NCBI GenBank assembly: GCA_040877415.1
Contig: JBBDNV010000134.1
Span: 1 to 16,686, forward strand
DNA length: 16,686 bases
Direction of reading: 5' to 3'
From: JBBDNV01 sp040877415
GTDB taxonomy: Bacteria > Planctomycetota > Planctomycetia > Pirellulales > PALSA-1355
The notes beneath the pieces are model-generated. The model was not told the origin of the DNA and did not search any database. It was given only the letters and a program-made list of their open reading frames with translations. Below, in pieces: positions 1-8,221 of this stretch (positions within the stretch are counted from its first letter, which is position 1; each line of letters starts with the position of its first letter). The translations under genes and the position numbers were made by a program.

Positions 1-596
1 GAGTAATCGCACATGGCCGGCGTGTAGGCCCCGCCGGCGGTCGAATTGCCGAACACCAGGGAAATGGTGGGGATCCCAAGCGCGGACAGATTCGTCAAGT
101 TGCGAAACGACGCGCCGCCGGGAAGGAAGATCTCGGATTGACGCGGCAAGTCGGCACCGCCCGACTCGGTCAACATGATGTGCGGCAAGCGATTCTGCCG
201 GCAGATTTCGAAGCCGCGCATCGATTTGCGCATCGTGTACGGATTGACCGAGCCGCCGCGGATCGTGGGATCGTTGCCGCTGACGTAGCACTCGACGCCC
301 GAGACAACGCCGATTCCCGCGGCCGTCGACGCGCCGACCTCGTATTCCGTGCCCGCGGCGGCCACCGGCGACAATTCGAGAAACGGAGAATCGCGGTCGA
401 TCAACAGCTCGATCCGCTGGCGCACCAGCATCTTTCCGCGGCCATGATGGCGGGCGACCGATTTTTCTCCGCCGCCGGCGCGCGCGGCGGCGAGCAGCTT
501 TTCCAACTCGTCCAACTGCGCCAGCACCGCGTCGCGGTTGCGCCTGAAATGGTCCGATTTCGCGTCGAGTTTCGAAGGGAGAATCTGTCGCCGCAC
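1..596 (-). CDS. Acyl-CoA carboxylase carboxyltransferase (beta) subunit, partial at window edge
   Basis: This is the N-terminal 198 residues of a biotin-dependent acyl-CoA carboxylase beta subunit; the rest runs off the left edge. The family transfers the carboxyl group from carboxybiotin to an acyl-CoA (methylcrotonyl-, geranyl- or propionyl-CoA) in the cytoplasm. Visible features are a helical N-terminus, HHGRGKMLVRQRIELL, then DSPFLELS, GGSVNPYTMRKSMRGFEIC, LTESGGADLP, and NSTAGGAYTPAMCDY at the edge. These resemble the methylcrotonyl/geranyl-CoA carboxylase branch more than propionyl-CoA carboxylase, judged from memory. The GTG start at 596 is chosen because AGGAGA lies 9 nt upstream (606-611) and no better in-frame start follows. 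It lies 164 nt downstream of the acyl-CoA dehydrogenase on the same strand, so cotranscription is likely. The biotin-carrying alpha subunit is not in the window. Family assignment is firm; the substrate is inferred. Confidence 0.9.
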   Translation of the reverse strand, partial: MRRQILPSKLDAKSDHFRRNRDAVLAQLDELEKLLAAARAGGGEKSVARHHGRGKMLVRQRIELLIDRDSPFLELSPVAAAGTEYEVGASTAAGIGVVSGVECYVSGNDPTIRGGSVNPYTMRKSMRGFEICRQNRLPHIMLTESGGADLPRQSEIFLPGGASFRNLTNLSALGIPTISLVFGNSTAGGAYTPAMCDY

Positions 597-641
597 CGGT
601 GGTGATCTCCTGGTTCTCCCAGATACACCCCTGGGCTCCGT

Positions 642-657
642 CTTCGAGCGCTCGAAG
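642..657. repeat. 16-bp perfect palindrome upstream of the carboxylase gene
   Basis: CTTCGAGCGCTCGAAG is a perfect 8+8 palindrome. It lies about 45 nt upstream of the carboxylase GTG start, in the gap behind the dehydrogenase gene. It could be a dimeric repressor site or a small hairpin in the intercistronic RNA. There is no T-tract, so it is not an intrinsic terminator. The function is inferred only from position and symmetry. Confidence 0.4.
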
Positions 658-760
658 TCTCGCCCGTGACACGCGACATGGCGGATCGCAAGCGGAGACT
701 GCCGGACCTCTTCGCGTGCCGCGCCGTGCGCCGAGCCCAGGAGTGGGGCAGCTCGGGTCG

Positions 761-1960
761 TTACCGCGGCGGGGCGATGCCCTCGAACTTGGCGATGATA
801 CCGAGCATGATCTCGTCGGCGCCCGCGCCGATCGACATCAGGCGGGAATCGCGGTAGTACCGGGCCATCGGGTACTCTTCCATGTAGCCCATGCCGCCGT
901 GGAATTGCAGGCAGGTGTCGGCCACTTGCCGCACGAGCCGCCCCGCCTTCAGCTTCACCATCGACGCTTCCCGCGTATAGTCCTCGCCCCGGTCCATGAT
1001 GCGGCCGCACTGGTAACACATCTGCCTCAGGAATTCGACCTCGGCAATCAGTTCCGTCAGCTTGAAGTAGATCCACTGGTTCTCGATGAGCGGCTTGCCG
1101 AACGTTTCGCGGCCGCGGCAGTATTCGATGGTCATCTTGATGATCTTTTCCGCGCCGGCCGCCGCGCCCAGGCCGCTGATGAGCCGCTCGTTCTGGAACT
1201 GCTGCATCTGGTAGATGAAGCCCTGGCCCTCTTCGCCGATCCGGTTGGCGAGCGGCACGCGAACGTTGTCGAACACCAACTCGGCCGTATCGCTGGACCA
1301 GTTTCCCATTTTCTTGAGCTTCTTGCTGACCGTGAAACCCGGCGTATCGGTGGCCACGATGATGAGCGACATCCCCTTGAACGTGGTTCCCGGCGTCGTC
1401 CGGGCGAGCAGGCAAACCCAATCGGCCTGAACGCCGTTGGTGATGAACAACTTGCTGCCGTTGATCACATAGTGATCGCCGTCGCGCTCGGCCCTGGTGC
1501 GGATCGATGCCACGTCGGACCCGGCTCCCGGCTCGGTGACGGCGACGGAACAGACCGCGTCGCCCCGGATCGCCGGCTCGAGGAATTTCTTTTTCAGCTC
1601 GTGCGACCCAAATTGGTTGAGCGCCGGCGTGGCCATGTCGGTTTGCACGCCAATGGCCATCGGAATCGCTCCGCAATTGCACCGCGCCAGCTCCTCGGCC
1701 AGGGCCATGTTGTACCAATAGTCGGCGCCGGCTCCGCCGTACTCCTCCGGGTAAGACAGCCCCAACAGTCCCAGGTCGCCGGCCTTTTTAAACAGGTCGT
1801 GAGCGGGAAAGATTTCGGCTTCTTCCCACTCGTCGACGTAAGGATTGATTTCCTGGTCGATGAACCGGCGGACCGTTTCACGAAATAGCTGGTGGGCTTT
1901 GGTGAATCCGGTGCCCGGAATGATTGCTTCCATGCCCGTTTCGAGTAACTCAGTCGCCAT
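761..1960 (-). CDS. Acyl-CoA dehydrogenase, isovaleryl/citronellyl-CoA dehydrogenase-like
   Basis: This 399-residue flavoprotein should oxidise an acyl-CoA to the 2-enoyl-CoA and pass electrons to ETF. The N-terminal helical domain spans about 20-130. The FAD/substrate signature VTEPGAGSD is at 141-149, the middle beta domain runs to about 240, and the C-terminal helical domain includes RETFGKP (284-290) and FHGGMGY (353-359). At the classical C-terminal catalytic position the motif is IGAGADEIM (377-385), with Ala where medium-chain enzymes have Glu. A Glu in FQNERL (E258) matches the alternative catalytic base of isovaleryl- and long-chain enzymes. From memory, the overall sequence looks closest to citronellyl-CoA dehydrogenase AtuD of Pseudomonas. 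The ATG at 1960 is preferred over longer in-frame starts because GGGGAG (1969-1974) is 8 nt upstream and the family begins here. It is divergent from the hydratase at 2199 and lies upstream of the carboxylase. Confidence 0.93.
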   Translation of the reverse strand: MATELLETGMEAIIPGTGFTKAHQLFRETVRRFIDQEINPYVDEWEEAEIFPAHDLFKKAGDLGLLGLSYPEEYGGAGADYWYNMALAEELARCNCGAIPMAIGVQTDMATPALNQFGSHELKKKFLEPAIRGDAVCSVAVTEPGAGSDVASIRTRAERDGDHYVINGSKLFITNGVQADWVCLLARTTPGTTFKGMSLIIVATDTPGFTVSKKLKKMGNWSSDTAELVFDNVRVPLANRIGEEGQGFIYQMQQFQNERLISGLGAAAGAEKIIKMTIEYCRGRETFGKPLIENQWIYFKLTELIAEVEFLRQMCYQCGRIMDRGEDYTREASMVKLKAGRLVRQVADTCLQFHGGMGYMEEYPMARYYRDSRLMSIGAGADEIMLGIIAKFEGIAPPR

Positions 1961-2198
1961 CGCGCTAACTCCCCGAAAAGACGAACGTCGAACGCCGCCT
2001 AAAATTCTATCTGACTTCAAGGGGAGACGCCAGAGACGGCCGATGGGCGGCCGATGGGCGCCAGGGCGGCGGAAAGCGGGCAAATTGCCGGGCCGTCACC
2101 GCCGCGGCTCTTTTCAGCAAAGTCGCCGTATTCTACGATTTCTACAAATCTGGTGAGCCGACAAAATCTTTCCCCATGATTCTTTGAGGAGACCAACC
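1961..2198. promoter_or_regulatory. Divergent intergenic region between dehydrogenase and hydratase genes
   Basis: These 238 nt separate two divergent starts and must hold both promoters. The strand-specific ribosome binding sites are clear at each end: GGGGAG at 1969-1974 on minus and GAGGAGA at 2186-2192 on plus. An 11-bp tandem duplication (GGCCGATGGGC, twice) lies at 2038-2059. The right-hand part (2125-2185) is AT-richer and includes TATTCT at 2129-2134, a possible -10 box for the plus strand, but no convincing -35 box was found. Confidence 0.35.
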
Positions 2199-2990
2199 GT
2201 GAGCAGTTTTGAGATGATCGACGTATCGGTCGACGCGTCGGGCGCGGCGCGGCTGGTGCTCAATCGGCCCGCAGCCAAGAACGCGATGTCACAGCCGCTG
2301 ATGCGCGAGCTCGGCACGGCGGCCGCGCAACTGGCCGATGACGAGAGGGTGCGCGTGATCGTGCTCACCGGGGCGGGCGAAGTGTTCAGTGCCGGCGGCG
2401 ACCTGAAGGGAATGCAACATCAGGCCGCCAATACGCGCGAAGGCCGCATCGCCGACGCCACCGAGTTCGCCAATATCCTGGCCGATCTCGACGCGCTGGC
2501 CAAGCCCGTCATCGGGCGGATCAACGGCTCGGCGTTCGGCGGCGGCCTGGGGCTGATCTCGATCTGCGACATTGCGATCGGGCTGGCCGACGCGACGTTT
2601 CGCTTGAGCGAAGTCACGCTGGGCCTGATCCCGGCTACCATTTCGCCCTACGTGGTGGCCAAGATGGGCGTGCCCAACACGCGGCGGATCATGCTCAATG
2701 CCTACAAAATGGACGGCAACGCCGCGGCCCGGTTGGGGCTACTGAACGACGTCGTGCCGACGATCGCGGAGTTGGACTTGGCGATTGAGCGCGAAGTCGC
2801 CGCGGCCCTCCAGTGCGCGCCCGGCGCCGTGGCCAACGCCAAGAAGCTGATCCGCTACACGAGCACGCACAACGCAAAGGAGAATCTGGCCTACACCGCC
2901 ACAGCGCTGGCCGACGCCTGGGAAACCGCCGAGATCAAGGAAGGCATCGACGCGTTTTTCAATAAACGCAAGCCCACCTGGCAAGCGTGA
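2199..2990 (+). CDS. Enoyl-CoA hydratase/isomerase family protein, methylglutaconyl-CoA hydratase-like
   Basis: This is a 263-residue crotonase. The two oxyanion-hole segments are FSAGGDLKGM (63-72) and GSAFGGGLGLI (110-120). One catalytic Glu is present in LSEVTLGLIP (E138). The other Glu used by classical enoyl-CoA hydratase (in GGGCEL) is Gly here (G118). The stretch AFGGGLGLISICDIAIG followed by LSEVTLGLIPATISPYVV resembles, from memory, Pseudomonas LiuC (methylglutaconyl-CoA hydratase), which also has Gly at that place. The likely step is hydration of 3-methylglutaconyl-CoA or a longer isoprenoid analogue, in line with the dehydrogenase and carboxylase next door. GTG at 2199 is chosen because GAGGAGA (2186-2192) lies 6 nt upstream; a TTG at 2184 would overlap that site. 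It ends 9 nt before a REP palindrome that may act in 3'-end stability. Confidence 0.92.
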   Translation: MSSFEMIDVSVDASGAARLVLNRPAAKNAMSQPLMRELGTAAAQLADDERVRVIVLTGAGEVFSAGGDLKGMQHQAANTREGRIADATEFANILADLDALAKPVIGRINGSAFGGGLGLISICDIAIGLADATFRLSEVTLGLIPATISPYVVAKMGVPNTRRIMLNAYKMDGNAAARLGLLNDVVPTIAELDLAIEREVAAALQCAPGAVANAKKLIRYTSTHNAKENLAYTATALADAWETAEIKEGIDAFFNKRKPTWQA

Positions 2991-2999
2991 TTCAAGGGA

Positions 3000-3066
3000 G
3001 TAGGTCAGGGCTTGCCCTGACATGAATCGGTCCGAAATCCCAATGCCAGGGCAAGCCTTGACCTGC
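3000..3066. repeat. Inverted pair of REP palindromes (BIME-like), left of the RAYT gene
   Basis: Two copies of a 22-nt unit lie in opposite orientation. The plus copy (3000-3021) starts with GTAG and contains the near-palindrome GTCAGGGCTTGCCCTGAC. The minus copy (3045-3066) is degenerate: its head reads GCAG and the stem has mismatches. The 23-nt linker (3022-3044) contains GGTCC and AAATCCCAAT and recurs with small changes at 3730-3752. The pair sits between the hydratase stop and the stop of the minus-strand RAYT gene, so it may also serve as a convergent 3' end. Confidence 0.88.
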
Positions 3067-3074
3067 TATCGAGA

Positions 3075-3626
3075 CTATTCGCCGGCGTTACCGGGGACGC
3101 TCGGAGGAGTGATTCCGGCGCCCCAATTGATATTGTAGTGGCCCTTTGCGACCCAACGATGAAACGTCGACCATCGCCAGTCGCGCGGGCGCGGGACGTA
3201 TCCGTGCTTAACCGGATTGTAGTGAATGTAATCGAAGTGGGCTTCAAGGTCATCCTCGTTGCGGATCGTGTGTTCCCAAAAGCGACGCTGCCAGACGCTC
3301 CGCCGCCCTTCGCGACTGCGCGACCCTTTGCGCGGTTGCTCGCGGCCGCCGAAAGAGAGCCATTGTCGCGTGAACTGACCTTTGATCCAACTCCACCGCA
3401 GCGAATAACGCGCATCGCCCGCCGGCAGAGCCCAAAGTGCGTGCAGGTGATCCGGCAACAAAACGACCGCGATCACGGTCAACGGATATTTTGAGAAGCA
3501 GCGCCGCGTGACGTCGCCGAGAAGGCGCCGCGCACGACTGTCCATGAAGAGAGGGGAACGGCGTGCGGTGACGACCGTAAAGAAGAACGTGCCACCCGGC
3601 ACGAAATAGCGAAGGTAGTGTGACAT
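3075..3626 (-). CDS. REP-associated tyrosine transposase (RAYT, Y1/IS200-like)
   Basis: This 183-residue HUH-type single-strand transposase belongs to the TnpA_REP family. The HUH metal site appears as LLPDHLHALW (57-66; H60 and H62). The conserved WQRRFWEHTIR segment is at 112-122, and the nucleophile motif YIHYNPVKHG at 133-142 contains the catalytic tyrosine. The start MSHYLRYFVPGGT matches the usual RAYT N-terminus. The ATG at 3626 has GGGG (3635-3638) 8 nt upstream, while the ATG at 3632 is only 2 nt from it. The gene is full length and shows no frameshift. Palindromes with a GTAG head flank both sides (3000-3066 and 3641-3774), the arrangement expected for a RAYT and its cognate REPs. 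RAYTs are usually single-copy and domesticated, with a proposed role in REP spread, so no terminal repeats of a classical IS are expected. Confidence 0.95.
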   Translation of the reverse strand: MSHYLRYFVPGGTFFFTVVTARRSPLFMDSRARRLLGDVTRRCFSKYPLTVIAVVLLPDHLHALWALPAGDARYSLRWSWIKGQFTRQWLSFGGREQPRKGSRSREGRRSVWQRRFWEHTIRNEDDLEAHFDYIHYNPVKHGYVPRPRDWRWSTFHRWVAKGHYNINWGAGITPPSVPGNAGE

Positions 3627-3640
3627 CACCATAACCCCAG

Positions 3641-3662
3641 GTAGGTCAGGGCTTGCCCTGAC
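3641..3662 (+). repeat. REP palindrome, plus orientation, 5' of the RAYT gene
   Basis: This copy is identical over 22 nt to the plus-oriented copy at 3000-3021: a GTAG head followed by GTCAGGGCTTGCCCTGAC, and then the same ATGAAT. It lies 14 nt upstream of the RAYT start codon, so it could influence RAYT expression as a hairpin at the promoter or leader. Confidence 0.88.
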
Positions 3663-3700
3663 ATGAATCTGACAGTGGATGCGTAGCGTTTTTTTCGCCT

Positions 3701-3774
3701 GTCAGGGCAAGCCCTGACCTACGACTGACATGAATTGGTCCCAAATCCCAATGTCAGGGCAAGCCCTGACCTAC
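3701..3774 (-). repeat. Two REP palindromes in minus orientation, between RAYT and the acyl-CoA synthetase gene
   Basis: Copies at 3701-3722 and 3753-3774 are identical 22-nt units ending in CTAC on the plus strand, so GTAG heads the unit on the minus strand. Their 30-nt linker carries the same GGTCC...AAATCCCAAT sequence as the linker of the left pair. With the plus copy at 3641 the cluster forms a mixed-orientation array. It follows the stop of the minus-strand synthetase gene (3807) by about 30 nt and may protect or terminate that mRNA. Confidence 0.88.
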
Positions 3775-3806
3775 TATTTCACGGTGCCACCCATCGTGTC
3801 CGTCAT

Positions 3807-5378
<1,572 letters not shown>

Positions 5379-5544
5379 GATTCCCCCCGACGTGTCTCGA
5401 AAGTTTGCTTGACCCTGGAAAGATGAGGAGGCAAACCGCCCGGGCCGTGCAGGCGCGCCGGCCCGACGGGTTCAATCAAGATAGCGACTTCCGCGGCGCA
5501 TGCGGCGCGAAAATCCCCCAAAAATGCCTGTCTCAATCCGAACG

Positions 5545-6762
5545 TCAATCGCCCATGAAAAGCCGGCGGAGATGCTCATTGAGGAATCGTCCGTCGGGAT
5601 CGAGCCGTGCTCGCACCGATTGAAACCGCTCCCAATGGGGATACAGCTCGCTAAGCTCGCGGCCGGAAAGGCTGTGCACCTTGCCCCAGTGTGGGCGGCC
5701 CTCGTGCCGGCGAAATATCGTTTCCGCGTCGCTGAAAAACGCCTCGTACGGCAATCCGACCCCCTGATGGATCGAAAGGGCCACCGTCGCGCGGCCTTGA
5801 GCCGGACTGATAAAGATGTCGTCGGCGGCCACCGTGCGGTATTCCAGGGGCCAGGCGACGCGGGTGTGCCGGCGGCGCATCAATTCGCGCACTTCGAGAA
5901 AGCATTCCACGCCGTGCTCGGCCGGCACCGAGTATTCCATCTCATTAAAACGGTTCTCGCGGACGGTGGGGAAAATCCGCCAACTCTCGTCGACCCGCTC
6001 GCGCTCCCGGCTCGACAGGCCCGTGCCCTCTTCCGCGCTGTCTTCCGCGGCGGGCGGCGTCGGCGGCCGGTCGGTCGGATTGAGCGTCTTGGTCATCGCG
6101 ACGTCGTCGGCCGGATACCAGAAGAACTCGAAATGCCGGTTCGCGCGGATCCGCTCGTCGAGGCTCTCGAGGCAGGCATCGAGCGGCTCGCGTCGCACTT
6201 GCTCGTGCAACCGGTAGAGCGGCGCGAGCCGCAGCCGCACGGCCGTGATCACTCCCAGCGCGCCCAGCGAGACCTGCGCGGCGCGGAACACTTCGGCGTC
6301 GGCCTCGCTCGAGCCATCGAGGACGTCGCCGGCGGCCGTGACGATCCGCAGTCCGACGAGCTGCGTCGAAATGCTGCCCAACGTCGGCCCGGTGCCGTGC
6401 GTGCCGGTCGAAACCGCGCCGGCGATGGCCTGCACGTCGACGTCGCCCTGGTTTTCGAGCGCCAGGCCGTGCTCCGCAAGCGGCCGGCCCAGATCGTGGA
6501 TTTTGCTGCCCGCGCGGATCCAGGCGCACCCCCGGGCGGCGTCGACCGATTCGATCCCCGCCAGCCGATCGAGCGAGAGCAACACGTCGTCGCTCGCGCA
6601 CAGCGGCGTGAAAGAATGACCCGTTCCCGTCACGCGCACGATCTGGCCGGCGGCGGCCGCGCGCCCGACGATCGCAACGACCTCCTCTTCGCCGGCCGGG
6701 GCGAGCAACTCGCGCGGCTGACAGCAGACCGAGCCCGACCAGTTCGACCATTCGTGAGGCAT
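5545..6762 (-). CDS. FAD-linked oxidase, D-arabinono/L-gulono-1,4-lactone oxidase family
   Basis: This 405-residue protein has a VAO-type FAD-binding domain followed by an ALO-type C-terminal domain. VTGTGHSFTPL (44-54) contains the His (H49) that carries covalent FAD in many relatives. GAVSTGTHGTG (115-125) and SLGALGVITAV (165-175) are typical FAD contacts. NEMEYSVP (273-280) and the C-terminal HWGKVH (358-363) match the ALO family, where the HW-K motif lines the active site. Such enzymes oxidise aldonolactones or alditols with O2 or another acceptor. No Tat or Sec signal is visible, so it is probably cytoplasmic. The ATG at 6762 lacks a strong Shine-Dalgarno sequence but fits the family start. 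It is the first gene of a probable minus-strand unit with the acyl-CoA synthetase and diverges from the methyltransferase at 6909. The substrate is unknown. Confidence 0.9.
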   Translation of the reverse strand: MPHEWSNWSGSVCCQPRELLAPAGEEEVVAIVGRAAAAGQIVRVTGTGHSFTPLCASDDVLLSLDRLAGIESVDAARGCAWIRAGSKIHDLGRPLAEHGLALENQGDVDVQAIAGAVSTGTHGTGPTLGSISTQLVGLRIVTAAGDVLDGSSEADAEVFRAAQVSLGALGVITAVRLRLAPLYRLHEQVRREPLDACLESLDERIRANRHFEFFWYPADDVAMTKTLNPTDRPPTPPAAEDSAEEGTGLSSRERERVDESWRIFPTVRENRFNEMEYSVPAEHGVECFLEVRELMRRRHTRVAWPLEYRTVAADDIFISPAQGRATVALSIHQGVGLPYEAFFSDAETIFRRHEGRPHWGKVHSLSGRELSELYPHWERFQSVRARLDPDGRFLNEHLRRLFMGD

Positions 6763-6908
6763 TGCCGAAATCTCGCGACCGGGGAATCTCGCGCGTCCAA
6801 AAACTTACCCCCTTGCTACAACACCGCGGGCGCCTCGGCAACTGGCCTGGACGCGGCCAGCGGATGATGCCATAGTTCGCCCAAGCTCACTTCCACGGGA
6901 GTTCACCG

Positions 6909-7655
6909 ATGGGCGGAAGCCTCTGGGGCGAGAGTCGCTCAGCCCTGTTCAATTTTTGCCGCCGGCGCTTAGGCCTGAAACCCTTGCTGGATCGCGTTCA
7001 GGCGCGGCAGCGTCTGATCGGAATTTGCGATCGCCCAATTCGGACCGTTTTCGACATTGGCGCGAACGTGGGAAAGATGGCAAAGCTGTTCCGGCGCCGC
7101 TTTCCCGATGCTCAGATTTACTGCGTCGAGCCGCTGCCGGCGTGCCACGCGAGGCTTGAGGCCTGGGCCGGACGTCAAGGGGGAACGGCGAAGCTCTTCA
7201 AGTGTGCTGTGGGGGCGCGGCCGGGCGAAGCGACGATCTGGTGGAACACGGGCCATTGGGGCGGCTCGTCGCTGGTCAACCCCATTGGCGTTGGGCCGGG
7301 CGCGGCGGCCACCAGCCCGCTTCGTCCGCTCGAGGTTCGCCTGGAAACTCTCGATCGGCTGGCATCCCAGGTGCCCGTCGAGTCCGAGATCTTGGTCAAG
7401 ATCGACGTGGAAGGGTTCGAGCTCGAGGTGATTCGCGGCGGCGCGGAAACTCTCGGGCGCGCGAGCGCCGTGATTGTCGAAGTCGCGCTTTTGGATTCCG
7501 CCTCGCGTCCGGAGTTTCTAAGTGTGGCCAGCGCGCTGGCCGAATTGGGCTACGCGTATCGAGGCCACCTTGGTTGCGCGTGGGTCAACGGCATTCCCCA
7601 TCTGGCCGACGCGGTCTTTTTGAAGAACGACGCCTCACAACGACAAGCCGCGTAG
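6909..7655 (+). CDS. FkbM family SAM-dependent methyltransferase
   Basis: This 248-residue Rossmann-fold methyltransferase has SAM motif I VFDIGANVG (47-55), the acidic strand-2 motif YCVEP (71-75), and the family hallmark VKIDVEGFELEVIRGG (163-178). FkbM proteins methylate hydroxyl groups on sugars, polyketides or glycans. GGGAG (6897-6901) lies 7 nt before the ATG, supporting the start. There are no glycosyltransferase or capsule genes beside it, so it is an isolated member whose substrate cannot be inferred. The gene diverges from the FAD oxidase with a 146-nt gap and is followed by a long noncoding stretch holding a structured repeat. Confidence 0.93.
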   Translation: MGGSLWGESRSALFNFCRRRLGLKPLLDRVQARQRLIGICDRPIRTVFDIGANVGKMAKLFRRRFPDAQIYCVEPLPACHARLEAWAGRQGGTAKLFKCAVGARPGEATIWWNTGHWGGSSLVNPIGVGPGAAATSPLRPLEVRLETLDRLASQVPVESEILVKIDVEGFELEVIRGGAETLGRASAVIVEVALLDSASRPEFLSVASALAELGYAYRGHLGCAWVNGIPHLADAVFLKNDASQRQAA

Positions 7656-7672
7656 AGCTTAAGCCGCTGCTC

Positions 7673-7702
7673 TCGTGCTCTATTCTTGGCTGCTCTAGCA
7701 GC
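7673..7702. repeat. Partial, degraded copy of the CTCTCCTGCTCTATTC repeat with a small hairpin
   Basis: Just after the methyltransferase stop, a sequence one base different from CTCTCCTGCTCTATTC is followed by the hairpin GCTGCT-CT-AGCAGC (7689-7702). This mirrors, in damaged form, the 3' end of the larger element at 7713-7851, so it may be the remnant of an earlier insertion or duplication. No T-tract follows the hairpin. Confidence 0.35.
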
Positions 7703-7712
7703 GTTCCTCGAA

Positions 7713-7851
7713 GATGAGCAGGGGATCAGGTGAACAGGCGACCGCAGGAAAGCAGGTCGATCGGCCGTTCAGCGCTGTCTTTGCCTTTTCACCTTTTCAC
7801 CTGCTCCACTGCTCTCCTGCTCTATTCCGACGAGTCGGAATCGGGGCGACA
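7713..7851 (-). repeat. Structured purine/pyrimidine element with a tRNA-Pro 3'-end scar (copy 1)
   Basis: Reading the plus strand, this element has a purine-rich arm (GAGCAG, CAGGTGAA at 7727-7734), the core GACCGCAGGA (7740-7749) and a pyrimidine-rich arm that pairs with the first (TTCACCTG, 7796-7803). These are followed by CTCTCCTGCTCTATTC (7812-7827), the perfect hairpin ATTCCGACGAGTCGGAAT (7824-7841), and GAATCGGGGCGACA (7838-7851). The last segment includes 11 nt equal to the 3' end of the tRNA-Pro at the right edge of the window. The same layout recurs at 16502-16644, where the whole tRNA follows. Here the tRNA body and the S23-type gene are both missing. The minus orientation is chosen to match the tRNA direction. 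Confidence 0.65.
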
Positions 7852-8221
7852 CGACACCGTTAGAACTTTCCTTGGTCGGTCTGTCCGCATGGCCCACGGA
7901 AGTGCGTCACACGAACAAGCGGCTAACTTGTTGTTGCGTTGGCACTTGTGCCGAGCAAGCGAATCACACTATTCCACCAATCTCCCAATCTCTCCGTCAG
8001 GACTGACAACTCCCGCAGCGCGATCCCCGGCGAATCCGCCCGAAAAGCGGACCTGTCGTTCAAGATCTAAGTCGGGGAACCGAATCAGAGAGGTGAGAAA
8101 CCGCATAGCCCGCAGGTAATATACCGTCGTGTTTCGCGAAGGTAGTGAAGGACCCGCGGACAGAATGTCTCCGTCCTCGCCCCGCAGATGGCAGACGCGC
8201 AGAACGATGGAGGTACCAACC
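7852..8221. other. Noncoding stretch before the beta-lactamase-like gene, with two small hairpins
   Basis: No convincing gene is seen here. AACAAG-CGGCTAA-CTTGTT (7914-7932) and GGCAC-TT-GTGCC (7941-7952) are two closely spaced hairpins. An open frame on plus runs in from 8129, but the sequence before 8222 reads as low-complexity translation and is more likely leader. The promoter of the hydrolase gene must lie here; no clear -35/-10 pair was identified. Confidence 0.4.

Noticed and set aside
599..1888. Long plus-strand open frame of 429 codons
   Set aside because: It is antisense to the acyl-CoA dehydrogenase, whose protein matches a known family from end to end. The frame is open only because of GC-rich codon bias.
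5500..6867. Plus-strand open frame of 455 codons
   Set aside because: It lies antisense to the lactone-oxidase-family gene and shows no recognisable domain, only Arg/Ala-rich translation.
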